Source: JAYVIQ01 sp043770215 (GTDB taxonomy: Bacteria > Bacteroidota > Bacteroidia > Cytophagales > JAAEPT01). Taken from it: a stretch of DNA of 64,000 nucleotides. Positions 9,106 to 17,204 of the stretch are shown piece by piece (position 1 is the first letter of the stretch; every line of letters starts with the position of its first letter). The stretch spans positions 31,014-95,013 of the forward strand of contig JAYVIQ010000106.1 of NCBI GenBank assembly GCA_043770215.1, given 5' to 3'. Made by a program: the position numbers and the translations under genes. Under the pieces are notes generated by a model that made no database searches, was not told where the DNA came from, and saw only the letters and a program-made list of their open reading frames with translations.

Positions 9106-10641
9106 CTATTCCCCTTTTTTCAACACAATTCTAAATGTAACCCCCTTGCCTAATTGGCTTTGTTTTACAAAAATATTACCCTTATGGTACTCATTTACAA
9201 TTCTTTTAACTAGTGTAAGCCCTAATCCCCAACCTCTTTTTTTAGTTGTATAGCCAGGCTTAAATATTTCTTCTTGCTTGTTTTTTGGTATGCCTTTTCC
9301 TGTGTCTGAAACATCTAACACTATCTTACCATCTATTTCTTGAATGATAAAAGTCAGTGAACCTACTCCATCCATGGCATCTACAGCATTTTTGCTTAAG
9401 TTTTCTATGACCCATCCAAAAAGCGGTACATTTATCATTGCAAGTGGTTTTTCTACATGGCATTCAGCATGAAAAGCAACCTTTTTAGAGATTCTTTTTT
9501 TTAGATATTCTATAGATTCTGTCACTAGTTCCAGCAAATTCTGAGAGGTCAAATCTGGTTCTGAGCCAATCTTAGAAAAACGATCTGTAATTATTTCAAG
9601 TCTAGAAATATCTCTCTGCATTTCTGCTAAAAGGGGTTCGTTTTCATAGTTCATTTTTAGTAACTCTATCCAAGCCATAAGAGAAGAGATTGGGGTACCC
9701 AACTGATGAGCCGTTTCTTTGGACATACCTACCCAAACTTGATTTTGTTCTGCTTTTCTAGAGCTTGAAAACAAATGGTAGGCAATAAAAATAAATAAAC
9801 CTATGATTAAAAATTGAACAAAAGGATAATACTTTAATTGCTTTAATAGAAATGATTTTTTGTAAAAAATATAATTCACAGACCCATCTTTTAGTTCTAC
9901 TTTTATAGGCTCATTCTCTGCCCTCATTGTAGAAATTTGTTCTAATAGTTCTTCTCTGGTAAAATTATTTCCGTCCTCTTTTGTGCCGCCCAACACGTTA
10001 GACTCTAAATTACTGTAATGCAATATTTTCTTTTGGGAGCTATCTGTATACACAACCGGTACCGAAGCAGAATTAAGCAATATCTCGTCTAAAAAAGAGG
10101 CTAACATTTCGTCTAAAACATACCTTAGTTGCTCAAATAATTTAGAATCTTTATAATACAAATAATTTTTAGTCCCATCATGTAAGACAATCTCTACAGC
10201 TGGGTTGGTTTTTTTCATTTCCAACAACTGTTGCTGTATATATTTTGAATTCTGTGATTTTGTAGGGTCCAAATTTCTATGCTGATACACCCCTTTTTTT
10301 AATTCTAAAATAACAGGAACGGTTTCATTGCTTTTTACTATTTCTAACAAAAAACTCACATCTCCAGAACTAGGAGCATTTACAAGATACTGAACGCTTT
10401 TAGCCCATAGTTCGCTTTTTTTTCTTTCTTCTGTACTGAATTTTGTAAATAAATCGTTTGCAAATCTTACCAACTCCGCTTTTTCTGTCACAGTTTTGGC
10501 CCAAAGAGTTATTTTTCTTTCCTCTTCTCTAGAAACTTTATCTACTAAAAAATTGGTGTATGCCATAGAAAAACCTATGATAATAAGGGCAGAAACAAAC
10601 AATACAAGCTTCCAGCGCTGTTTTTTAGAATATATATTCAT
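9106..10641 (-). CDS. Membrane sensor histidine kinase
   Basis: The 511-residue protein has TM1 at about 11-30, an extracytoplasmic sensor region at 31-272 and TM2 at about 273-292. A HisKA domain follows with phospho-acceptor His312 (AHQLGTPISSL). The HATPase_c domain has the N box at 413-421 (NLSKNAVDA), DTGKG at 446-450 and GLGL at 472-475. The sensor region contains a duplicated segment (VLHDGTKNYLYYKDS at about 152-166 and VELKDGSVNYIFYKK at 248-262). No response regulator gene is adjacent, so it is an orphan. It is divergent from hemA across a 107-bp gap that contains a perfect palindrome. The signal is unknown. Confidence 0.9.
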   Translation of the reverse strand: MNIYSKKQRWKLVLFVSALIIIGFSMAYTNFLVDKVSREEERKITLWAKTVTEKAELVRFANDLFTKFSTEERKKSELWAKSVQYLVNAPSSGDVSFLLEIVKSNETVPVILELKKGVYQHRNLDPTKSQNSKYIQQQLLEMKKTNPAVEIVLHDGTKNYLYYKDSKLFEQLRYVLDEMLASFLDEILLNSASVPVVYTDSSQKKILHYSNLESNVLGGTKEDGNNFTREELLEQISTMRAENEPIKVELKDGSVNYIFYKKSFLLKQLKYYPFVQFLIIGLFIFIAYHLFSSSRKAEQNQVWVGMSKETAHQLGTPISSLMAWIELLKMNYENEPLLAEMQRDISRLEIITDRFSKIGSEPDLTSQNLLELVTESIEYLKKRISKKVAFHAECHVEKPLAMINVPLFGWVIENLSKNAVDAMDGVGSLTFIIQEIDGKIVLDVSDTGKGIPKNKQEEIFKPGYTTKKRGWGLGLTLVKRIVNEYHKGNIFVKQSQLGKGVTFRIVLKKGE

Positions 10642-10690
10642 CTATTTTTTAAGTGCTTGTTATTTGTAATTTGTATAAATAAACAATACT

Positions 10691-10702
10691 TGACATATGT
10701 CA
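10691..10702. promoter_or_regulatory. 12-bp perfect palindrome between histidine kinase and hemA
   Basis: TGACATATGTCA, extended on the left by T, gives TTGAC-N4-GTCA, the layout of CRP/FNR-family sites. Its centre (10696/10697) is about 43 bp upstream of the likely hemA transcription start, if TATTTTTA at 10727-10734 is the -7 box. This is the usual position for class II activation. The assignment to a CRP/FNR-type regulator is inference. Confidence 0.45.
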
Positions 10703-10748
10703 GTTCTAAGTTAACGCTTTCCTTCTTATTTTTACATGCTGAATAGAA

Positions 10749-12008
10749 ATGGACATACAATTTAAGTACATCGGAGCATCATACCAAAAGGCTAATATTA
10801 GTCTTAGGGAATCTATTTCACTTAACGAAAAAGAGTGTTTAGAACTTATGTTGAGTATAAAAGATTTTTGTAATTGTCCTGAAATACTCATCATTTCTAC
10901 TTGCAATAGAACTGGTATTTATTACAACCATGAAAAAGATTTAAGTGATTCAATTCTGAAGCTTTTAGGAATTAAAAAAGGTATTTCTTCTATTTTAGAC
11001 CAAAAAGATAGCTTTGTTTCTATTACTGATCATAAGCAAACTGTTCAGCAATTATTTAGAGTTAGCATGGGGCTAGAGTCTCAAGTTATTGGTGATTTGC
11101 AAATTTCTAATCAGTTTAAAAAAGCATATCAACTAAGCGCTAGTAATGATTTGTGTGGTCCCTTTGTACACAGACTTTTGCATAGTGTTTTTTTTACAAA
11201 TAAAAGAGTAGCCCAAGAGACTTCTTATAGAGATGGAACAGCCTCTGTAAGTTATGCAGCAGTAGAATTAATAGAAGATTTTGCACTTAATTTTATAGAC
11301 TCTAAAGTTCTAATCGTTGGATTAGGCGAAATGGGAGAAGATGTAGCCAAAAATTTAAAGGATACAAATTTATCTATCACCTTATGCAATAGAACACATT
11401 CCACAGCTGTTGAATTAGCAAATGAGTTGGGTTTTGCTGTTTTGAACTATGATTTACTTACAGAAAATGTAGCTAATTTTGATATTATTTTAAGTGCAGC
11501 ACAAGTTTCTGAACCAATCATAAACGCATCAGATTTTCAAAATTTTACATTTGGACTTAAATACTTAATAGATTTAAGCATACCTAGAAGTATAGATCCA
11601 GACATTTCTAAAATACCTGGAACATTATTGTACAACATAGATAACATAAAAAACCAGACAGAAGAAACCATACAAAAGAGATTGGCTGCTGTACCAATTG
11701 TAGAAAAAATTATTTTGGAAGCAATAGAAGAGTTTGATAATTGGGAGCAGGAAATGGAAGTTTCTCCAACCATAAACAAATTAAAAAATGCCTTAGAGGA
11801 TATTAGAAAAGAAGAAATTACAAGATATCTAAAAAACATAGACACCGCTAGTCTAGAAGTAATAGAAAACATTACTAGAGGCATGATGCAGAAAATTATA
11901 AAGTTACCTGTAATGCAACTTAAAGCAGCCTGTAAACGAGGTGAAGCAGAAACATTGATTGATGTTTTAAACGATCTTTTTAATCTCGAAAAAGATACCG
12001 TTAAATAA
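10749..12008 (+). CDS. hemA: Glutamyl-tRNA reductase
   Basis: The 419-residue HemA has the catalytic cysteine at 52 in STCNRTGIY. The N-terminal substrate domain is followed by the S-Q-V-I-G region (111-115), a Rossmann NADPH site GLGEMG at 191-196, and the C-terminal dimerisation helices. It reduces Glu-tRNA(Glu) to glutamate-1-semialdehyde, the first step of C5-pathway tetrapyrrole synthesis for haem. No hemC, hemD or other haem gene follows; downstream is a 500-bp region with a gene remnant. Regulation may use the palindrome at 10691-10702. Confidence 0.95.
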   Translation: MDIQFKYIGASYQKANISLRESISLNEKECLELMLSIKDFCNCPEILIISTCNRTGIYYNHEKDLSDSILKLLGIKKGISSILDQKDSFVSITDHKQTVQQLFRVSMGLESQVIGDLQISNQFKKAYQLSASNDLCGPFVHRLLHSVFFTNKRVAQETSYRDGTASVSYAAVELIEDFALNFIDSKVLIVGLGEMGEDVAKNLKDTNLSITLCNRTHSTAVELANELGFAVLNYDLLTENVANFDIILSAAQVSEPIINASDFQNFTFGLKYLIDLSIPRSIDPDISKIPGTLLYNIDNIKNQTEETIQKRLAAVPIVEKIILEAIEEFDNWEQEMEVSPTINKLKNALEDIRKEEITRYLKNIDTASLEVIENITRGMMQKIIKLPVMQLKAACKRGEAETLIDVLNDLFNLEKDTVK

Positions 12009-12508
12009 ATTTAAGCTTTATTTTTTTGAGACTTTGCCCTAAAATTTATTTGTTACATTTTATTTTTTGCATTTAATTTTCATTAAAATAAGACACGATT
12101 TTATATATTTTTTTTTAATCGCACTCTCTATTTTCTTTTGTATTCTAATTACCAAAGTGTCTTTATTAATACAATTTTTAGCTGAGCTAAGAGAACTGCA
12201 TAGATAGACTCTTTAGTACTAATTACCGCTAAAGGCACCTCATTGTATTAGGAAACAGGATTTATAGAACCAAAGACCTCAACACTATTAAGAGAAAATG
12301 CTTTTGAAAATGACAGAGTATTGGGTTTTAAAAAATAAAAAATCAACCTAATTTTTTTTTATACTGAGCTATATTATTAAAAATCTCAAGTTTAGTTCTA
12401 AACTATTATTGACTATAATATAAATTTTGCAAAAATATCTGTAACGTTTTTTAAAAGCTGTATCATCTTTGTGAATTTAAAAAACAATTAAAAACAAAAC
12501 GTAAAATT
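12009..12508. other. Intergenic region after hemA
   Basis: 500 bp. The middle (about 12123-12338) is a decayed coding remnant listed separately. The last 150 bp are AT-rich promoter-like DNA before the lipoprotein gene, with a near-consensus CATCTTTG box around 12466-12473. No RNA gene was recognised. Confidence 0.5.
12123..12338 (+). pseudogene. Possible decayed gene remnant with three in-frame stops
   Basis: One plus-strand frame reads as protein-like blocks interrupted by TGA, TAG and TAG, then a natural-looking end. The blocks include IDSLVLITAKGTSLY, then ETGFIEPKTSTLLRENAFEN, then DRVLGFKK followed by TAA at 12336-12338. The amino-acid mixture resembles real genes in this window more than random AT-rich DNA, but I cannot name a family. 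The minus strand of the same region is also fairly open, so this is tentative. Confidence 0.22.
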
Positions 12509-13003
12509 ATGAAAAAGATCATTGTAACAATCGGCCTAGTAACATCACTTATGTTTGGATTTATAGCATGTGATAAGAGTGAACAAGTAGCACCAATTAC
12601 AAAAGAAAGTCGTTTAAAAGAAGCTAAAAAATTACTTACTGCTCATAAGTGGAATCTAACCACAGTGAATTATTATGATTCGTTAGGCGTTAATAAAACT
12701 GAAAATGTACAAGAGGATACTTGCTCAAAATTTATATCTGATATTACTTTTGATGTAAATGGTAATTTAAATGGTGGTTCGAAGTGCAAAGAAAAAGTTG
12801 AATTAAATGGGATAGTTGGTACGTATAAAGTTTTTATAGATGACAAATCTAATATTATGTTGGATTGGAAGGAAGATTATGGTAAAAATGGTTTTTTATC
12901 CGATGCAACACTGATGAAAGTTAAAGTGCTTACAGATAGCACAATACAACTTGAGGCCTATGATTCAGAGTTTGGTCCAACCATAATGAACGGTGTTAAA
13001 TAA
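12509..13003 (+). CDS. Lipocalin-like small lipoprotein
   Basis: The 164-residue protein has a signal peptide with lipobox FIAC (Cys21). The mature part begins with a helical segment (SRLKEAKKLLTAHKWNLTTV), followed by beta strands. This is the pattern of Bacteroidota lipocalin-like lipoproteins, in which an L-x-x-x-W-x-L motif opens a barrel that ends in strands such as DSTIQLEAYD. A conserved-looking Cys pair (DTCSKF and GSKCKE) could form a disulphide. Ligand and role are unknown. A hairpin follows it, then the sigma factor gene. Confidence 0.7.
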   Translation: MKKIIVTIGLVTSLMFGFIACDKSEQVAPITKESRLKEAKKLLTAHKWNLTTVNYYDSLGVNKTENVQEDTCSKFISDITFDVNGNLNGGSKCKEKVELNGIVGTYKVFIDDKSNIMLDWKEDYGKNGFLSDATLMKVKVLTDSTIQLEAYDSEFGPTIMNGVK

Positions 13004-13021
13004 ATAGGTTCATGATAGATT

Positions 13022-13063
13022 CTAGAGGCGCCTTTCAAATAAAAATTGAATAGGCGCTCCTAG
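13022..13063. terminator. Imperfect GC-containing hairpin after the lipoprotein gene
   Basis: The arms CTAGAGGCGCCTTTCAA (13022-13038) and TTGAATAGGCGCTCCTAG (13046-13063) pair with a few mismatches around a 7-base loop. There is no U-tract, so it may be a 3'-end stabiliser or a weak terminator, not a classic rho-independent terminator. Confidence 0.4.
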
Positions 13064-13127
13064 TATTTAGTATTAAATGTAAAGTGTGCTTATATTTATA
13101 TGCTTTTTATGAATGTTACTAAAAAAA

Positions 13128-13135
13128 TAACTTTG
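13128..13135 (+). promoter_or_regulatory. Bacteroidota -7 box TAACTTTG before the sigma factor gene
   Basis: A perfect TAnnTTTG motif lies 29 bp upstream of the ATG at 13165. The region 20 bp further upstream is T-rich (CTTTTT), without a clear TTTG, so the -33 element is weak. Confidence 0.5.
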
Positions 13136-13164
13136 TTAAATTTGTACAAAAAGAGTATTTGTTC

Positions 13165-13746
13165 ATGACAAATGAATTAGAAATAATACAAGGGTGTAAA
13201 AATAATGATTCTTATGCTCAGAGAGTTTTATTCGAAATGTATGGGGCACAAATGAAAGCTGTATGTGGGTTGTATGTAAAAAACGCTGATCAAAAAGAAG
13301 ATTTGTTGCAAGAGTCATTTATAAAAATATTTTCTAAGATAAATGATTTTGATTCTAGAGGTGTCTTGCGTGCTTGGATTAGGAGGATTGTAGTAAACAC
13401 TTGTCTAGGATATATAACAAGAGATAAGTATGCAAAGAACATGGTTAGTTCATCAGATTCTTTGCAATACAATGAAGAAATAGAAGATGAAGAAGACGAA
13501 GATGACTCAGAATTTGATACACTAGTAGAAGCATTAGATGGGGAAACAATTCATGGATGCATTTCCTTATTAAAAGAAGATTTTAGAGTTGTATTTGTAA
13601 TGTTTTGCATAGATGATATGTCTCATAATGAAATATCAAGCGTTTTAAACATTACCGTAGGGGCATCTAGAGTCAGATTAAACAGAGCTAAAGAAGCATT
13701 AAAAAAATTATTATTGGAAGTTTCTACAAAGGAGATAAAAGTATGA
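13165..13746 (+). CDS. ECF-type RNA polymerase sigma factor
   Basis: The 193-residue protein (from the ATG at 13165; a TTG at 13159 would add two residues) has sigma70 region 2 (KNADQKEDLLQESFIKIFSK, then AWIRRIVVNTCLGYI). A very acidic linker follows (EEIEDEEDEDDSEFD), then region 4 with a helix-turn-helix (SHNEISSVLNITVGASRVRL). ECF sigma factors redirect RNA polymerase to envelope or stress genes and are held by a partner anti-sigma factor. The stop codon overlaps the next start by four bases (ATGA), so the downstream membrane protein is the natural anti-sigma candidate. Confidence 0.9.
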   Translation: MTNELEIIQGCKNNDSYAQRVLFEMYGAQMKAVCGLYVKNADQKEDLLQESFIKIFSKINDFDSRGVLRAWIRRIVVNTCLGYITRDKYAKNMVSSSDSLQYNEEIEDEEDEDDSEFDTLVEALDGETIHGCISLLKEDFRVVFVMFCIDDMSHNEISSVLNITVGASRVRLNRAKEALKKLLLEVSTKEIKV

Positions 13747-14414
13747 ACAAAGAGTTGTTAAAAAGTAAACTTTCTGAAGTTTCGCATACACCATCAGCTA
13801 ATTCTTGGGGTATTATTGAAAAGAAATTTCAAGCGCATAGTGTACAAAACACTTTAATGCCTGCAACTAAAGTTGCTTCTGGATTAAACACGTTTTTTGT
13901 TGTAGGTGCAGGTGTTGTTTTTTCTGTTTTAGCTTTAGTATTATATAAAAATTATTACTCAGAATCAGAAGCCAAAGTAAACACACCAACAAGTGAAGTT
14001 AAAAATTCTTCAGATAAAATCAGTAAAAGCGATGTAAATAAGGCTATTTCTAAATCAAATCATAGTTTTAGCGAAAATACTGGTGGTTTAAAAGGTAAAG
14101 AAGATGATTCTGAATTTAATAAATGTTCTAATCAAAACATGAGGAATCTAAGCATCAAAGAAGACAGTTACACTAAGAAAAATAAACTTGCACCAGCAAG
14201 CGTAGCTCCTAACATAATAAATGCAACTGAAAAAGATTTTGTGGTAGATAATAAAGTTTTAAGCGGCTCACCGGATAATAGAATGGAGTCCGAATATAAA
14301 AACGAAATTAAAGAGGTAGAAAAACCTAAACATATACCCAAAACCATAAAATATGTTACCAGACGGGATACGATAATAAAGTATGACACTTTGATAAGTA
14401 AAAATAAAAAGTGA
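13743..14414 (+). CDS. Putative anti-sigma factor, single-pass membrane protein
   Basis: The 223-residue protein has a short cytoplasmic N-terminus (about 1-46), one transmembrane helix at about 48-68 (NTFFVVGAGVVFSVLALVLY), and a low-complexity Ser/Lys/Asn-rich periplasmic tail ending in basic repeats. It has no zinc-binding anti-sigma motif that I can see. The start overlaps the sigma factor gene by four bases and the topology fits a transmembrane anti-sigma factor, so the call rests on position and architecture, not on family sequence. Confidence 0.6.
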   Translation: MNKELLKSKLSEVSHTPSANSWGIIEKKFQAHSVQNTLMPATKVASGLNTFFVVGAGVVFSVLALVLYKNYYSESEAKVNTPTSEVKNSSDKISKSDVNKAISKSNHSFSENTGGLKGKEDDSEFNKCSNQNMRNLSIKEDSYTKKNKLAPASVAPNIINATEKDFVVDNKVLSGSPDNRMESEYKNEIKEVEKPKHIPKTIKYVTRRDTIIKYDTLISKNKK

Positions 14415-14424
14415 TTTTTACTAG

Positions 14425-15169
14425 ATGTTAAGATCAATAACATCTATTTCTTTTTTTTTAATACATTTTATGAGTCTTGCTCAAGAAGGGCAAGACTCTA
14501 TAGTTTATATAGATGAACCACCTGTGGTGGTTCATCAAAAAGTAGAAATTTTTAAAGAGAAAATTATATTGCCTCATTTTATTTTGACGGAATTCTCTTT
14601 GGCACCGTCTTTTTTTAATTACACTTATAGTCCTTCTAATACCAATATTGATAAATACTTGGATGTAAATAATTCTAAAAATTTGACTCTTCAGTTTGCC
14701 CTTAAAACGTATTTAGTATACAAAAAATGGCACTTTGGATTAGAATTTAACTATGCAAGTTTATCACAATCTAGAGAATCTACTGATTATATAATCCCAT
14801 ATACTAAAAAAGGAACTTATTTAGAACATCTATAAAGTATCTATAGCTCCCAAACTCGGCTTAGGAATTGCCTATTTTTTTAGTCAAGGAGGTTTAATTC
14901 CTGTTGAAGATGATATTTACTACGAGGTATTATATTCTAATGAAGTATCCCCAAAAATTATCACTCCAATTTTTCAAATTGAACTCCCTATTCAAGTAAG
15001 ATTATCAAACAAATGGGGATTTTTTAGTTCATATTACTACCAAAGAAATATTTTGTCTTTTTCTAAGGGGTATTCGAAGCTAGACGTAGCTAGACGGCTC
15101 CATGGCATAAGACTTGGTTTTAATTATAAATTTTCTTTGCGAAAGTATTTGTTAGACACAAAAAAATAA
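14425..15169 (+). pseudogene. Outer-membrane beta-barrel protein gene with a frameshift
   Basis: The first frame (14425-14835) encodes a signal peptide (ending SLAQEG) and barrel-like strands up to KKGTYLEHL and a stop. The next frame (from about 14825 to TAA at 15167-15169) continues with barrel-like sequence (KVSIAPKLGLGIAYFFSQGG, later WGFFSSYYYQRNILSF, LHGIRLGFNYKFSLRKYL). Removing one A from 14825-14826 joins them as YLDIYKVSIAPKLG, giving one protein of about 247 residues. This is either a true null mutation or a sequencing error. It is the third gene of the sigma/anti-sigma unit, and so may be the regulated or sensing envelope component. Confidence 0.7.
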
Positions 15170-15422
15170 TGCTTTTAGCATCTAAAAATGGTACAACATT
15201 ATTGCAGATTATTTATAAAGATACTTTTTTATTGGTTATTGTAACAATTGCTTAGTATTCAGTATTAATGTATAAGTTTAGTTTCATTTAGCTAATTTCT
15301 AGTTCTAAGTTAAATCTATACATACACTTTTCATTTAAAAGTAATCGATTGGTTAGTTATTGTTTGTTTTAATCCTGTTAGTATAAGGCATTGAAACAGA
15401 GGAATCAAAAACTATTTTTACT

Positions 15423-16685
15423 TTATAACACTCGTTTAAGTATGGTTATAAACTGCCAACAATCTGTAAAACTATTGTATAGAGGCACTGGCGCCACTCT
15501 AAGAATTCCTCCCTTGGCGTGGTTTCTCCAATCGGCTATGACTCCATTACTGTGGAGTTCGTCAATAAAGCGTTTGTCCTTATTTTCTATATAAATAGAT
15601 ATCTGACAGCCTTTTTGTTCTAGTGGGGTAACAATTTTTAAATGTGGGAGTTCGGATTTCAAACAGGTTGCCAAAAAAGAAGAAAGTTCCTGCCCTTTAT
15701 AAAAATAGTCTTTAAGTGCTATTTTATCAAAAAGCTCTAGAGAGCCAAGCAATGCAGCCAAAGACAATACAGGAGCATTAGACATTTGCCATGCTTCTGC
15801 CGTTTGGTAAGGGTCTAATGTGTGATGCATCTGAAAACGATTTTCTTCTTTGTTGCTCCACCAACCTTGTAACTTGGCTAACTCGTTGTTTTTTAAATGC
15901 TTTTGGTGCACAAAAGCACCACCAACTGCTCCTGGGCCACCATTTAAGTACTTGTAATTACACCATACGGCAAAGTCAATTTGCCAAGTATGTAATTGGA
16001 GCCCTACATTCCCTATAGCATGTGCTAGATCTACCCCAAAAAAAGCATTTTGGGCATGTACATAACTTGCAATATTTTGTATATCAAATACTTCTCCTGT
16101 TTGGTAATTTACTCCAGAAAGCAAAACCAATGCTATTTCAGGATCCATCAAAGCATCTTTAATTTTGTCTGTGCCATAAACTCCCCAATCATCTGGCTCT
16201 ATGTACAAAAGGGCATTTTGTGCTTGTTCTTTACTTAAAACACCTTTTTTAAGATAAAAATCTATTTGAGATTGTATAGCATAATGGTCAGAAGGGAAAG
16301 CATTTCTTTCTAATACAATTTTATACTTATTGGCTGTAGGAGTATAAAAACTCAACAAAAGCAAATGCAAATTTACAGTGAGGGCGTTCATTGCCACTAC
16401 CTCGGTTGCTATAGCACCAACAAGTTTTGCTAAAGGAGTCTCTACGTTTTTGTGATAGCTTACCCAAGGCAAAGGGTCAGTAAAATGCCCTTCTACGCCT
16501 AAATTTTGCCATTTTAAAAGTTCTTGTTGTACAATATGAGCTGTATTTTTTGGTTGTAAACCCAAAGAATTTCCGCAAAAATATAAGTAATCATCTCCAA
16601 ATTCTGTTTTTGGAAAATGAAATTGCTTTCTATACGGTTGCAAAGAATCTAAAGAATCTTTTTTTTTGGCAATTTCTAAGCTCAT
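15423..16685 (-). CDS. kynU: Kynureninase
   Basis: The 420-residue PLP enzyme has the Schiff-base lysine at about 245 in WCNYKYLNGGPGA and the cofactor Asp in FFGVDLAHAIGN (about 219). The N-terminal YFCGNSLGLQP and the GHFTDPLPWVSYH motif are typical of kynureninase. It cleaves 3-hydroxykynurenine to 3-hydroxyanthranilate and alanine. It directly follows haaO, which uses its product (start and stop are adjacent), so the order is upstream S9B peptidase, haaO, kynU. Together they form part of the tryptophan-to-quinolinate (de novo NAD) or tryptophan-degradation route. Confidence 0.95.
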   Translation of the reverse strand: MSLEIAKKKDSLDSLQPYRKQFHFPKTEFGDDYLYFCGNSLGLQPKNTAHIVQQELLKWQNLGVEGHFTDPLPWVSYHKNVETPLAKLVGAIATEVVAMNALTVNLHLLLLSFYTPTANKYKIVLERNAFPSDHYAIQSQIDFYLKKGVLSKEQAQNALLYIEPDDWGVYGTDKIKDALMDPEIALVLLSGVNYQTGEVFDIQNIASYVHAQNAFFGVDLAHAIGNVGLQLHTWQIDFAVWCNYKYLNGGPGAVGGAFVHQKHLKNNELAKLQGWWSNKEENRFQMHHTLDPYQTAEAWQMSNAPVLSLAALLGSLELFDKIALKDYFYKGQELSSFLATCLKSELPHLKIVTPLEQKGCQISIYIENKDKRFIDELHSNGVIADWRNHAKGGILRVAPVPLYNSFTDCWQFITILKRVL

Positions 16686-17204
16686 TTACATAGGTTTTTC
16701 TAGTACACTGCTACAAACTTTGCATGTTCTAAGTTCTAAAGAACCGTAAAAAGTTTCCATAACTTTGGGCAGTTGGGTGGCTATGTCTGTCAAAACAAAT
16801 TTTTCTTCGTAAAGCTTGTTGCCACAGTTTTCGCAAAACCACATAAAGCCATCTTCCTCCGTTTTATTACGGTATCTTTCTATAACTAACCCTACTGTAT
16901 TGGCACCTCTCTGTGGAGAATGAGGTGTTTTTGGTGGAAGCAAGAATAAATCGCCCTCTTTTACTTCTATATCTACGGGCTTGCCCTGATCTATTATTTT
17001 CACAACAATATCTCCCTCTATCTGATAAAAAAGTTCCTCTCCTTCATTATAATGATAATCTTTACGAGAGTTTGGGCCTCCAACAATCATTACTATAAAA
17101 TCATCATTGTTTTTATAAATTACTTTGTTGCCTACAGGTGGTCTGAGCAATTCTCTATGCTCTTCTATCCAGCCTTTTAGGTTTATAGATTTACTTATTG
17201 CCAT
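16686..17204 (-). CDS. haaO: 3-hydroxyanthranilate 3,4-dioxygenase
   Basis: The 172-residue cupin has iron ligands His51, Glu57 (DYHYNEGEELFYQ) and His95 (PKTPHSPQR). A C-terminal rubredoxin-like metal site is formed by Cys124/Cys127 and Cys161/Cys164 (CENC and CKVC), typical of the bacterial enzyme (also called nbaC). It opens the ring of 3-hydroxyanthranilate to the semialdehyde that cyclises to quinolinate. Its start lies 14 bases inside the end of the S9B peptidase gene, which implies translational coupling. Confidence 0.95.
   Translation of the reverse strand: MAISKSINLKGWIEEHRELLRPPVGNKVIYKNNDDFIVMIVGGPNSRKDYHYNEGEELFYQIEGDIVVKIIDQGKPVDIEVKEGDLFLLPPKTPHSPQRGANTVGLVIERYRNKTEEDGFMWFCENCGNKLYEEKFVLTDIATQLPKVMETFYGSLELRTCKVCSSVLEKPM

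Noticed and set aside
12140..12340. Minus-strand gene instead of a plus-strand remnant after hemA
   Set aside because: The minus-strand reading resembles the antisense of typical genes here (Ser/Leu/Phe-rich) and also has a stop; the plus-strand end looks more natural, but neither is strong.
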